DNA of 64,000 bases, taken from positions 1-64,000 of the forward strand of contig NZ_POUD01000013.1 in assembly GCF_003236395.1 (NCBI RefSeq), given 5' to 3'. Source of the stretch: Nonomuraea aridisoli. GTDB taxonomy: Bacteria; Actinomycetota; Actinomycetes; Streptosporangiales; Streptosporangiaceae. The position numbers and the translations under genes are program-made. Positions 26,648-35,258 of this stretch are shown here, one piece after another. The notes under the pieces were generated by a model. It had not been told where the DNA came from, made no database searches, and was given only the letters and a program-made list of their open reading frames with translations. Numbering within the stretch: position 1 is the stretch's first letter; each line of letters begins with the position of its first letter.

Positions 26648-28246
26648 TCAGGCAAGTGCCACAAGATCGGAAAATTCGGCGCTCCATGCGTCTTCAGTTC
26701 CGTCCGGTAGCAAGATCACCCTATCCGGTGACAGGGCGTCAACGGCACCCTCGTCATGTGTGACCAGGACGATTGCTCCTGAATACGACCTCAGCGCGTT
26801 GAGAACCTGCTCGCGGCTGACGGGATCGAGGTTGTTCGTGGGCTCGTCGAGAAGCAGCACATTCGCGCTGGAGAGCACCAGCATGGCGAGCGCGAGGCGG
26901 GTCTTCTCGCCGCCGGAGAGCACCCCGGCGGGCTTGTCGACGTCGTCCCCGGAGAACAGGAACGAGCCCAGCACCTTGCGCAGCTCGGTGTCGGTGAACG
27001 TGCCGCCGGCCGAGCGCATGTTCTCCAGCAGGGTGCGGTCGGCGTCGAGGGTCTCGTGCTCCTGGGCGTAGTAGCCGACCTTCAGGCCGTGGCCGGGCCT
27101 GATCTCGCCGGTGTCGGGCTTCTCCAGGCCGCCCAGCAGGCGCAGCAGCGTGGTCTTGCCGGCGCCGTTCAGGCCGAGGATGACGACCCTGTGACCTCGG
27201 TCGATGGCCACGTCGACGTCGGTGAAGACCTCCAGCGAGCCGTACGACTTCGACAGTCCCTGCGCCATCAGCGGGGTGCGCCCGCACGGCTGGGGGTCGG
27301 GGAAGCGCAGCCGCGCCACCTTGTCGCTCTGGCGCTCCTCCTCCGTCGAGGACAGCAGGCGGTGCGCCCGGCGCATCATGTCCTGGGCCGCCTTGGCCTT
27401 GGTGGCCTTGGCCCGCATCTTGTCGGCCTGCGCCAGCAGCGCCCCGGCCTGCTTCTCGGCGTTGGCGCGCTCGCGCTTGCGGCGCTTCTCGTCGGTCTCG
27501 CGCTGGGCGAGGTAGGCCTTCCAGCCGACGTTGTAGTGGTCGATCGTGGAGCGGTTGGCGTCGAGGTGCAGGACCTTGTTGACCGTCGCTTCAAGAAGCC
27601 CGACGTCGTGGCTGATGATCACCAAGCCACCTTGATGACTTCGCAAAAAATCGCGAAGCCAGCTGATTGAGTCTGCATCGAGGTGGTTTGTCGGCTCGTC
27701 GAGAAGGAGAGTTTCCGCTCCGCTGAAAAGAATTCGTGCCAATTCCACGCGGCGCCGCTGACCGCCGGAAAGCGTTTGCAACGGCTGGCCGAGCACCCGG
27801 TCGGGCAGACCCAGGCTGGAGGCGATCGAGGCGGCCTCCGACTCGGCGGCGTACCCGCCGAGCACGTGCATCTGGTCCTCGAGGCGGCCGTACTTCCTGA
27901 CGGCCCGCTCCCGCGTGCGCTCGTCGGCGGAGGACATGCCGAGCTCGGCCTCGCGCAGCTCCTTGATGATCTGGTCGAGGCCGCGCGCGGACAGGATGCG
28001 GTCGCGGGCCAGCACCTGCAGGTCGCCGGTACGCGGGTCCTGCGGCAGGTAGCCGATGCTGCCACTGGTGGTCACGGTGCCGGCCGCGGGCAGGGCCTCG
28101 CCCGCCAGCACCTTGGTCAGGGTGGTCTTGCCGGCGCCGTTGCGGCCGACGAGCCCGATCTTGTCACCGGGGTTGACCCGGAAGGAGGCTTTCTCGATGA
28201 GCAGGCGCGCGCCGGCGCGCAGCTCGATGTCACTGGCGATGATCAT
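26648..28246 (-). CDS. ABC-F family ATPase
   Basis: This 532-residue cytoplasmic protein has two ATPase domains and no membrane helix. Walker A motifs are GRNGAGKTT and GLNGAGKTT; signatures are LSGGQRRRVELA and LSGGEKTRLALA; Walker B motifs are LLLDEPTNHLD and LLLDEPTNNLD. The linker (about 240-320) is long and charged, the P-site tRNA interaction motif region of ABC-F proteins. These act on the ribosome as translation factors or antibiotic protectors. Two stretches, about 27585-27785 and the 3-prime 150-200 bp, have clearly lower GC (about 55 percent by count at 27601-27780) than the rest, suggesting a mosaic gene. Which ABC-F subfamily it belongs to is unsettled. Confidence 0.9.
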   Translation of the reverse strand: MIIASDIELRAGARLLIEKASFRVNPGDKIGLVGRNGAGKTTLTKVLAGEALPAAGTVTTSGSIGYLPQDPRTGDLQVLARDRILSARGLDQIIKELREAELGMSSADERTRERAVRKYGRLEDQMHVLGGYAAESEAASIASSLGLPDRVLGQPLQTLSGGQRRRVELARILFSGAETLLLDEPTNHLDADSISWLRDFLRSHQGGLVIISHDVGLLEATVNKVLHLDANRSTIDHYNVGWKAYLAQRETDEKRRKRERANAEKQAGALLAQADKMRAKATKAKAAQDMMRRAHRLLSSTEEERQSDKVARLRFPDPQPCGRTPLMAQGLSKSYGSLEVFTDVDVAIDRGHRVVILGLNGAGKTTLLRLLGGLEKPDTGEIRPGHGLKVGYYAQEHETLDADRTLLENMRSAGGTFTDTELRKVLGSFLFSGDDVDKPAGVLSGGEKTRLALAMLVLSSANVLLLDEPTNNLDPVSREQVLNALRSYSGAIVLVTHDEGAVDALSPDRVILLPDGTEDAWSAEFSDLVALA

Positions 28247-28358
28247 GATGGCGGAACCACTCCCGAGCTAGGAAACGAGGGTTGGGCGTGCGACGCCGGT
28301 CAATCGGGAGTAGGCATACCGATCAGTGTAGGTGCCGACGGTCGGGCTCGACCTCTGG

Positions 28359-30950
28359 TTAACGTCGCGGCAGGTGCCCGCCGATCAGGGCCAGGTTGTG
28401 AACGGCGGCCAGGGCGTACTGCGCGGCGCCGTTGGTGCCGACGAACGGCGCCTCGTGCACGGGGTGCGGCACGTGCGGCCCGTCGACCAGGGTCAGGCGC
28501 CACTCGGGCTCGCGCTGCAACGGGTTGTTGTTGAGCTGGTCGCCCTCGTCGAGGAAGAACTTGCGCCACGCCCACGCGGCCAGCTCGGCGGCCTGCTCGG
28601 CGTCGCCGGTGCGCGCCGCAGCGTACGCGGTGAGCCTGCTGTGCGCCTGGACCAGCGAGATCCCGCTCAGCCGCCGCCCCAGCTCGGCCTCCTGCCGCTC
28701 CGGCGGGGCGAGGTAGAGGCGGCAGTAGTCGAGCCAGGCCCGTTCGAAGCCGGGCACGCCCAGGTCGAGCGCGATCAGTTCGGCGCAGATCTCCGGCAGC
28801 CCGAACAGCGCCGACAGGTGCGAGACGGAGACGGCGTCGCGCCCGGTGTCGAAGCGCCCGGTGGCCAGGTCGAGCCGGGCCTCGCCGGTCAGGAACCCGT
28901 GCGGCAGCGCGCCGATGTCGGCCATCGTGCCGAGCAGCCGGTCTCTGGCCCGTTCGTCGCCGTGCCGCTCCCAGCGGGTGAGCCAGGCCGCCGCGAGCGC
29001 GCCCCAGTCGGTGCCGAGGCCGACCGACAGGGCCGACGGGTCGGGGGTGTAGGCGTCCTCGCGCACCTTGCGCAGCGGGTCGACGGCCAGGAACGTCTCC
29101 TCGGGCGCGCTCAGCTCGTCCAGGAGGTCGCCGGTGCGCTCGTCGGCGGTCAGGTAGTAGTGGAAGCGCCGGTAGGCGGCGTTGGAGATGCGCACCTGCT
29201 TGCAGCTGCAGCCCCAGTGCTGCACGTTGTGCCGGCTGCCGAGGCCCTTCCAGCGGCCGAGGTGGTGGACGTCGACCTCGCCGGTGTGGCGGGTCATGGC
29301 CTCGGCGAAGCGGAAGACGTCGGCCCGGCCGGTGCGCAGGTACTGCAGCCACAACCACAGGTCGGGCGAGAGCTCGGAGTTGTCCCAGGCGTAGCCGCCG
29401 ACGTCGTAGCGCCAGGTGTGCCGGTCGGGGTCGTAGGTGTGCATGACGTCGCCGTAGTCCCAGAAGCCGTACCAGCGGCGTTGTTCGCGTTCGCGGACGT
29501 ACAGGTCGAACAGGAAGTCGAGGCGGTCCTCGATCTCGGCGTGGGCGGGGGTGGAGCGGTCGGGCAGTCCCCAGACGCCGAACACGCCCGCCGCGCGCAC
29601 CCGCTCGGGCGCGCAGGTCAGCAGGCCGGGCTCGTTCAGGGCGGCGGCGTGCGCGGCCAGCTCGGCCGCGCCGGGCGTGCCGTCGTGGGCGCGCAGGCCC
29701 AGCTCGTGCGTCCGCGCGACGCCGCGGGCGTCGCCGAAGCCGGGCTCGTAGTCCTCGTACGTGATCTCCAGGCCCTCCAGCTGCTCGGCGAAGGTGTCCT
29801 GGCCCAGGCCGTCGTGGTAGAAGCGCACGTCCATGGCGGGGGCCGACGGCGACCAGAGCCAGACGGTGACCGTGGCCAGGCCGGTGGCTGCGTTCCTGAC
29901 GTCGAGGCGGGTGGGGTGCAGGCGCCAGAAGTCGCGCAGCCCGAAGGCCAGGCCGCCGCTCGGCCCGCCGGCGTAGCCGTAGCCGGCCGAGCGGGTGCCG
30001 GACGGGGCGGTCACCCAGGCGTGGCCCTCGCCGGTGCGTTTGCGCAGCGTGTAGCCGTCGGCGCCGCCCTGGTCGAGGGTGTGGTCGTTCCAGGCGGGGA
30101 TCAGGTGCAGCCGGCTCGCGACGTCCGGGTGCAGCTCGCCGGCGGCCCTGCCCTCGACCTGGGCGCGGCGGGCGCTCCGGCCGGGGTCGCGGCGCAGGCC
30201 GGTCAGCCCGCGCACGGCCTCGGTGTGGAAGCCGTGGCCGCCGGCCAGCCTGATGTGCCGGTCGTGGAGCTCGTCGCGCATGACGACGTCGGCGCGCAGG
30301 CCGAGCCCGGCCAGGAAGTCGCGCTCCGGGTCGCCGTCCCAGACGAAGGTGTGCATGATCCGCACGTGCTCGGCGCCGGCGTGGAAGTACAGGCGCACCG
30401 TGAACGGCAGCCAGTCGCCGTGGCGGCCCTCCAGGCGGACGACGGCGCGCACGGGGCCGTCCTGCTCGACCGTGACCCGCTCCACCAGGCCGGTCGCCTG
30501 CTCGCGGGCGACGGTTCCGCCCTCGTCGGGGGTGGGCTCGCGCTGGCGCAGGCTCACCAGGCGGACGTCCCTGGCGATCTCGCGCCCGCCGCGCGCGATG
30601 GAGCGGGCCAGCGTGCTCCGGCCGCCGATCGTCCAGGTGACGACGCCGGTGTCCACCCGCAGCACGCCGTCCTCGCGGGTGACGGTGACGGGCGTGCCCG
30701 GCACGGCCGGCTCGCGCCCGGGTTCCAGCCGGTACCACTCCGCGGCGGGCCCGGCCCCCACGGCGTGCGCCGACCACTTGACCGAGCCGTCGGGCCAGGT
30801 GGCGGTCACCCAGCTCTGCACCGGCACGTCCCGGCCCGCGGCGTCGCTCAGCGCGAACGGCGTGCCCGGCCGCACCTGGCCGCGCGTCCACGGCACCCCC
30901 CAGGTCACCCCCTGCTCTCCCGGCCGGTCCAGCCAGCGCAGCACGGTCAT
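28359..30950 (-). CDS. YetA/PcRGLX-like protein, probable polysaccharide lyase or rhamnogalacturonan-type enzyme
   Basis: This 863-residue protein has no signal peptide. It begins TWGVPWTRGQVRPGTPFALS, like the N-terminal RIFT-barrel of the PcRGLX/YetA family. A beta-rich part follows (WLPFTVRLYFHAGAEHVRIM) and then an alpha-helical toroid with YGFWDYGDVMH, WDNSELSP and HYYLTADERTGDLLDEL. B. subtilis YetA lies in the rhamnogalacturonan locus, and fungal PcRGLX is an exo-rhamnogalacturonan lyase. ATG 30950 follows GAAGGAG at seven nt, four nt after the permease gene. As the last gene after solute-binding protein and permeases, it presumably breaks down the imported oligosaccharide in the cytoplasm. 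Family assignment is from memory; exact chemistry is open. Confidence 0.72.
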   Translation of the reverse strand: MTVLRWLDRPGEQGVTWGVPWTRGQVRPGTPFALSDAAGRDVPVQSWVTATWPDGSVKWSAHAVGAGPAAEWYRLEPGREPAVPGTPVTVTREDGVLRVDTGVVTWTIGGRSTLARSIARGGREIARDVRLVSLRQREPTPDEGGTVAREQATGLVERVTVEQDGPVRAVVRLEGRHGDWLPFTVRLYFHAGAEHVRIMHTFVWDGDPERDFLAGLGLRADVVMRDELHDRHIRLAGGHGFHTEAVRGLTGLRRDPGRSARRAQVEGRAAGELHPDVASRLHLIPAWNDHTLDQGGADGYTLRKRTGEGHAWVTAPSGTRSAGYGYAGGPSGGLAFGLRDFWRLHPTRLDVRNAATGLATVTVWLWSPSAPAMDVRFYHDGLGQDTFAEQLEGLEITYEDYEPGFGDARGVARTHELGLRAHDGTPGAAELAAHAAALNEPGLLTCAPERVRAAGVFGVWGLPDRSTPAHAEIEDRLDFLFDLYVREREQRRWYGFWDYGDVMHTYDPDRHTWRYDVGGYAWDNSELSPDLWLWLQYLRTGRADVFRFAEAMTRHTGEVDVHHLGRWKGLGSRHNVQHWGCSCKQVRISNAAYRRFHYYLTADERTGDLLDELSAPEETFLAVDPLRKVREDAYTPDPSALSVGLGTDWGALAAAWLTRWERHGDERARDRLLGTMADIGALPHGFLTGEARLDLATGRFDTGRDAVSVSHLSALFGLPEICAELIALDLGVPGFERAWLDYCRLYLAPPERQEAELGRRLSGISLVQAHSRLTAYAAARTGDAEQAAELAAWAWRKFFLDEGDQLNNNPLQREPEWRLTLVDGPHVPHPVHEAPFVGTNGAAQYALAAVHNLALIGGHLPRR

Positions 30951-30954
30951 GCGG

Positions 30955-31854
30955 TCACTCCTTCACGCTTCCGATCAGCACGCCCTTGGCGAAGTGCTTC
31001 TGCAGGAACGGGTAGAAGCACAGGATCGGCAGGGTCGCGATCACCACGACGGCGAACTTGAGCCCCTGGGCGGGGAAGAAGGCCGCCGAGTCCAGCGCGC
31101 CGATGGCGTTGGCCGCGTCGGGGCTGGTGAGCTGGCGCACGAGCACCTGCAGGGTCCACTTCTGGTTGTCGTTGATGTACAGCAGCGGCGACATGTAGTC
31201 GTTCCAGATCCCCACCGCGTAGAACAGCGAGAACGTCGCGATGATCGGCTTCGACAGCGGCAGGACGATCTTGAGGAAGACGCCCATCTCGTTGCAGCCG
31301 TCGATCCGCGCCGCCTCCTCCAGCGCCTGCGGCAGCTCCTGGAAGAACGACTTCACGATGATCAGGTAGAACGGGTTGATCGCCAGCGGCAGGATCAGCG
31401 CCCAGTAGCTGTCCAGCAGCCCGAGGTCGCGCACCACCAGGTACGTCGGCACGATGCCGCCGCCGAACACGAGCGTGAAGATCACCAGGTTGAGCACCAG
31501 CGTCCGGCCCGGCAGGTACCGCTTGGCCAACGGATAGGCCATGGTGAACGTCAGCGTCACCTGCAACACCGTGCCGACGGCCGTCACCACGACCGTGGTG
31601 ATCATCGCCCGCAGCAGCGTGTCGTTGGCGAAGATGAACGCGTACGTGCTGGTGACGAAGTTCTCCGGCCACAGGAAGAACGGCCGCGCGCGGATCTCGC
31701 CCTCCGTGGCGAACGACCCCGCCAGCACATAGAGCAGCGGCAGGACGGTGATCAGCGCCAGGCCGCCGAGGACGATGACGTTCAGGGTGTCGAACACCCG
31801 GCTGCCCGGGGAGCTGTAGTGCTTGACCGCGGAAGGCTTGGCAGTGGTTCTCAC
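30955..31854 (-). CDS. Carbohydrate ABC transporter permease (LplC-like)
   Basis: The 299-residue protein has six predicted membrane helices and the EAA loop EEAARIDGCNEMGVFLKIVLP. The start region (KHYSSPGSRVFDTLNVIVLG) and TFTMAYPLAKRYLPGR are typical of the LplC/YtcP group of CUT1 permeases. GTG 31854 has GGGGAG seven nt upstream; the longer frame is antisense noise. It lies 11 nt after the other permease gene and 4 nt before the lyase-like gene. With its partner it forms the membrane channel for an oligosaccharide; the ATPase must come from elsewhere, commonly a shared MsmK-type protein. Confidence 0.92.
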   Translation of the reverse strand: MRTTAKPSAVKHYSSPGSRVFDTLNVIVLGGLALITVLPLLYVLAGSFATEGEIRARPFFLWPENFVTSTYAFIFANDTLLRAMITTVVVTAVGTVLQVTLTFTMAYPLAKRYLPGRTLVLNLVIFTLVFGGGIVPTYLVVRDLGLLDSYWALILPLAINPFYLIIVKSFFQELPQALEEAARIDGCNEMGVFLKIVLPLSKPIIATFSLFYAVGIWNDYMSPLLYINDNQKWTLQVLVRQLTSPDAANAIGALDSAAFFPAQGLKFAVVVIATLPILCFYPFLQKHFAKGVLIGSVKE

Positions 31855-31865
31855 GGCGCGCTCCC

Positions 31866-32834
31866 CTAGAACAGTCCGCGCTGGCCGAGGCGCTTGGCCA
31901 GCCAGTTGGAGCCGAAGATCAGGATGACGCCGGCCACGCCCTTGAACAGGCCGACGGCGGTGGCGTAGCTGTAGCCGCCCTGCTGGACGCCGACGTAGTA
32001 GACGAAGGTGTCGAACACGTCCGCGACCGAGCGGTTCAGCGAGTTGGTGAGCAGCCAGATCTGCTCGAAGCTCTGGTCGAGCAGGTTGCCCGAGGTCAGG
32101 ATGGCCATGACCACGATCGTGGGCCTGATGGCGGGCAGCGTGACGTGCCAGAACTGCCGCCAGCGGCCGGCGCCGTCCATGCGGGCCGCCTCGTACAGGT
32201 TGCGGTCCACGCCGGCCAGGGCCGCCAGGTAGATGATCGTGCCCCAGCCGGACGTCTTCCACAGCAGCTGCAGGATCACCAGCGGCCGGAACCACTCCGG
32301 CCGGGCCATGTAGTCGACCCTGGGCCCGCCCGTCAGGCCGTGGATCCAGCCCGCGACGACCCCGAAGTCCACCGCGAACAGCAGGTACGTCAGCGAGAAG
32401 ACGATCGTCCACGACAGGAAGTGCGGGATGTAGATGAGCGACTGCACGAAGCGCTTGAGGACCGCGACGCGCAGCTCGTTCAGCAGCAGCGCCACGACGA
32501 TCGGGGCGGGGAAGACGAAGACCGCCGTCAGCAGCGCGAGGAACAGCGTGTTGAACAGCAGCCGGCCGAAGTCCGGGCCGGTGAACAGGTCCTCGAAGTG
32601 CTTGAAGCCGACCCAGGGGCTGCCGGAGTAGCCGAGGAACGGCACGAAGTCCTGGAAGGCGATGGTCAGGCCGTACATCGGCAGGTACTTGAACAGCGCG
32701 AAGTAGACCAGACCGGGGACGAGCATCAGGTACAGCCAGCGGTAGCGCAGCAACGCCGCGCGGATCGGCACCCTGCCCGGCCGGTCGCCGGGGGAAGCCG
32801 GCTTCGTGGCCGGCGGCGCCAGATCGGTGGCCAC
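31866..32834 (-). CDS. Carbohydrate ABC transporter permease (LplB-like)
   Basis: This 322-residue protein has a cytoplasmic N-terminal extension rich in Pro, six membrane helices starting at WLYLMLVPGLVYFALFKYLP, and the EAA loop YEAARMDGAGRWRQFWHVTLP. This is the LplB/YteP type, partner of the LplC-like permease. GTG 32834 is preceded by AAAGGAGG with six-nt spacing. The gene follows the solute-binding protein gene after a hairpin (32857-32880) and is followed 11 nt later by its partner permease. Confidence 0.92.
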   Translation of the reverse strand: MATDLAPPATKPASPGDRPGRVPIRAALLRYRWLYLMLVPGLVYFALFKYLPMYGLTIAFQDFVPFLGYSGSPWVGFKHFEDLFTGPDFGRLLFNTLFLALLTAVFVFPAPIVVALLLNELRVAVLKRFVQSLIYIPHFLSWTIVFSLTYLLFAVDFGVVAGWIHGLTGGPRVDYMARPEWFRPLVILQLLWKTSGWGTIIYLAALAGVDRNLYEAARMDGAGRWRQFWHVTLPAIRPTIVVMAILTSGNLLDQSFEQIWLLTNSLNRSVADVFDTFVYYVGVQQGGYSYATAVGLFKGVAGVILIFGSNWLAKRLGQRGLF

Positions 32835-32856
32835 TGTCGGCCTCCTTTCGCGGAAA

Positions 32857-32880
32857 GGGGCCCGGCTCGCTCCGGGCCCC
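32857..32880 (-). terminator. Intercistronic hairpin between binding protein and permease genes
   Basis: GGGGCCCGG (32857-32865) pairs perfectly with 32872-32880 around a 6-nt loop. It sits between the binding-protein stop and the permease SD. It may attenuate transcription or protect the upstream mRNA, giving more binding protein than permease. Confidence 0.7.
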
Positions 32881-32894
32881 TCGGTCGGGCCGGC

Positions 32895-34451
32895 TCAGCC
32901 GCCTATCTTCGCGATCCCGGCCTGCAGCTCGGCCAGGATCTGGGTGCCGCCGGAGTCGTACCAGCGCTTGATCTCGGCCCTGAACTGCTCCTCGGTGAGC
33001 TCACCCGCCAGGTACTTGACGCGGGCGTCGGTCGGGATCGGGTTGAGCGTGGCGCCCCGCTCCACCGCGGTCTGCGAGATGACCGGCAGCGAGGGGTCGT
33101 GCACGGCGGTCTGCAGGTCGAGGTTCATCAGCTCGTCGCGCTGCTCGAGCCACTCCTTCTCCGCCTCGCTGGGCCGCATCCACTCGTAGGCGTCACCGGC
33201 CACGCCGACGCTGGAGGTCATGCCGAGCTGGATGAACGCGAAGTCCACGTCGTTGTTGATCACCTTGACCGCCGGGTCCTGATCGTTGATCTTGACGGCG
33301 TAGCCGTCCTCGACCCGGAAGTTGCGGCCCTCGATCCCGTTGTTCAGCAGGATCGCGCCCTCCTTGGCGGCCAGCCTGTCCAGCGTGCGCAACACGTCGT
33401 CGAGCTGCTCCTCGGTGCGCACGCGCTGTTTGGAGATCGCCACGATGCCGTTGAACCCGGTGAACGGGTAGGAGAACTTCCGCCCGTCCGGCAGCGACAG
33501 GTTGCCGGCCATCGCGACCTTCTCGTGGTACGTCTCGCGGTCGAGCTCCTTGAACTCGTCGAACAGCTCCCCCGCCCGGACGTTGACGTCGATGATGATG
33601 CCGCCCTTGCCCTGCACGAACGGGTCGTTCCACCGGCCGGTGTCCAGCGTCGCCCAGTCGGGGTTGACCAGGCCCTCGTCGATGAAGCGCTTGATGTACT
33701 TCTGCGCCTCCCAGAACTCCGGCACGTCGAACTCGGGCACGAGCTTCCCGTCGCGCATCCCCACGTTGTTCGGCGTGCCGAACCAGACGTCGATCACGTT
33801 GTACGGGCTGGAGGCGGCGAAGTTCGTGCCCGGCCACTTCGGCAGGATCAGGCCGTAGGTGTCCTTCTCGCCGTTGCCGTCCGGATCGCGCTCGGTGAAC
33901 GCCTTGGCGATCTCGTACAGGTCCTCGGTGGTCTTGGGCGGCTCCAGGCCGAGCTTGTCCAGCCAGTCCTTGCGCAGCACGACGGCCGAGCGCAGCAGCG
34001 GGCGCACCCGGTAGACGCCGTAGTTGCGGCCGTCGGTCTTGGAGTTGATCCAGGCCTGCTCGGACTTGGGCTTCAGGTTCGGGTACTTGTCGAGCTTGTC
34101 GGTCAGGTCCCAGAACGCCCCGGCCTTGGCCGCCTGGACGAACGACGGGCCCTTGTTGTCCTGGATGACCATGACGTCGGGGATCGAGTCGGAGGCCAGC
34201 ACGACGTTGACCTTCTCGTTGTACTCCGCGTTCGGCGTCCAGCTGATGCTGAGCTTCTTGCCGGTCAGCTTCTCGACGGCCTGGTGGATCTCGCCCTGCG
34301 GGTCGGGGGCGGTGCCGAACAGCGGGACCATCATGGTCAGGGTGTCGCCGTCCGCCTCCGTCCCGCCGCCGACGTCCGAGCAGGCGGACAGGGCGAGGGC
34401 GGTCGTTAGCGTTAACACACCGGCGAGGATCCGGCGGCGAGATGCGCTCAT
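32895..34451 (-). CDS. Extracellular solute-binding lipoprotein for oligosaccharide (LplA-like)
   Basis: This 518-residue protein begins with a basic N-terminus and a lipoprotein signal ending LALSACSDVGGG, where Cys becomes lipidated. The mature part has family 1 features (TLTMMVPLFGTAPDPQGEIH, ADTIPDVMVIQDN-like segment, GFNGIVAISK). It should capture the oligosaccharide outside the membrane and deliver it to the two permeases. ATG 34451 has AAAGGGA four nt upstream and overlaps the stop of the YesL-like gene (ATGA). The length of about 520 is typical for the LplA/YtcQ group. Confidence 0.9.
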   Translation of the reverse strand: MSASRRRILAGVLTLTTALALSACSDVGGGTEADGDTLTMMVPLFGTAPDPQGEIHQAVEKLTGKKLSISWTPNAEYNEKVNVVLASDSIPDVMVIQDNKGPSFVQAAKAGAFWDLTDKLDKYPNLKPKSEQAWINSKTDGRNYGVYRVRPLLRSAVVLRKDWLDKLGLEPPKTTEDLYEIAKAFTERDPDGNGEKDTYGLILPKWPGTNFAASSPYNVIDVWFGTPNNVGMRDGKLVPEFDVPEFWEAQKYIKRFIDEGLVNPDWATLDTGRWNDPFVQGKGGIIIDVNVRAGELFDEFKELDRETYHEKVAMAGNLSLPDGRKFSYPFTGFNGIVAISKQRVRTEEQLDDVLRTLDRLAAKEGAILLNNGIEGRNFRVEDGYAVKINDQDPAVKVINNDVDFAFIQLGMTSSVGVAGDAYEWMRPSEAEKEWLEQRDELMNLDLQTAVHDPSLPVISQTAVERGATLNPIPTDARVKYLAGELTEEQFRAEIKRWYDSGGTQILAELQAGIAKIGG

Positions 34452-35059
34452 GGGTTCCCTTTCGCTTGCAGCCGCGCCTCGTTCTCCTCGAAGAAGCGCA
34501 GGCAGAGCCACGTGTTCAGACAGATCCACGCGCCGACGCTGACGATCGGGGCGAGGACGGGCACCGTCGCGGTCACGAAGGCGATGGCCGACAGGGCGAA
34601 CAGCAACAGCGCGGTGGAGGCCGGCCTGGTCAGGGCCACGAGCGACGCCTTCGGGAAGTAGCTCCACAGCGGCAGCTCGTAGTGCGCGTACAGCGGCCCG
34701 AGGTAGACGCCGGCCGCCGCCAGGACGGTCAGCGCGGCGTACGTCGCGGCCCGCAGCGGGCCGGCGTCGAGGGCGGAGAGGTTGCCCGCCAGCACGATCG
34801 CGGGCAGGGCCCCGGGCAGGACCAGCAACGAGGCGCGGACGAACTCCCTCCGGTAGACGGTCCAGTAGTCGCGCCAGTGAATCGATTCACCGCGCGCGTG
34901 CCGCCGGGCCAGCACGTACGCGGCCACCGTGGCCGGGCCGAACCCCAGCACCACCCCGCCGAGCAGGGTGAAGACGAGCCACATCAGGTTGAGCCTGGCC
35001 GCCCAGAAGAGCTCGGAGCAGACCGCGTGCACCTTCATCGACATGGCTGGATGGCTCAT
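34448..35059 (-). CDS. YesL-like DUF624 membrane protein
   Basis: This 203-residue protein has about five membrane helices, starting RLNLMWLVFTLLGGVVLGFGPAT, with the characteristic RRHARGESIHWRDYWTVYRREF segment. DUF624 (YesL) proteins occur in rhamnogalacturonan and related sugar operons and have no established mechanism. ATG 35059 was chosen; ATG 35044 is possible. It is the first gene of the five-gene operon and overlaps the binding-protein gene by 4 nt. A LacI-type operator copy lies inside it (34877-34890). Confidence 0.82.
   Translation of the reverse strand: MSHPAMSMKVHAVCSELFWAARLNLMWLVFTLLGGVVLGFGPATVAAYVLARRHARGESIHWRDYWTVYRREFVRASLLVLPGALPAIVLAGNLSALDAGPLRAATYAALTVLAAAGVYLGPLYAHYELPLWSYFPKASLVALTRPASTALLLFALSAIAFVTATVPVLAPIVSVGAWICLNTWLCLRFFEENEARLQAKGNP
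34877..34890. promoter_or_regulatory. Intragenic LacI-type operator copy (O3)
   Basis: GTGAATCGATTCAC is a perfect 14-bp palindrome, 170-180 bp inside the YesL-like gene. Its TGAATCG core matches the operators at 35170 and 36394. The position suits repression by DNA looping or a roadblock. Confidence 0.55.
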
Positions 35060-35160
35060 CCCGCAGCACCTTCTGACGGCGTGTGCGCGGACACGCGGTG
35101 GGGGCGTCACCCCGGGGTTCCCCGCTCGTTACGAACGGATGAACCGCGGCCGGTGTTGCG

Positions 35161-35189
35161 AAAGTAGTGTTGAATCGACTCAAAGTCAA
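35161..35189 (-). promoter_or_regulatory. Operon promoter with LacI-type operator in the spacer (O1)
   Basis: On the minus strand, TTGACT (35189-35184) and TACTTT (35166-35161) are 17 bp apart. The spacer contains the near-palindrome TTGAGTCGATTCAA (35183-35170). A repressor bound there would exclude RNA polymerase. The promoter lies about 100 bp before the YesL-like gene. Confidence 0.8.
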
Positions 35190-35258
35190 TGACGCTAAAT
35201 CCGTATATTTCCGTACTCGACTGCGGTCGGGGCGGTGCTTTTGGAGCGGGCGGCGCGG

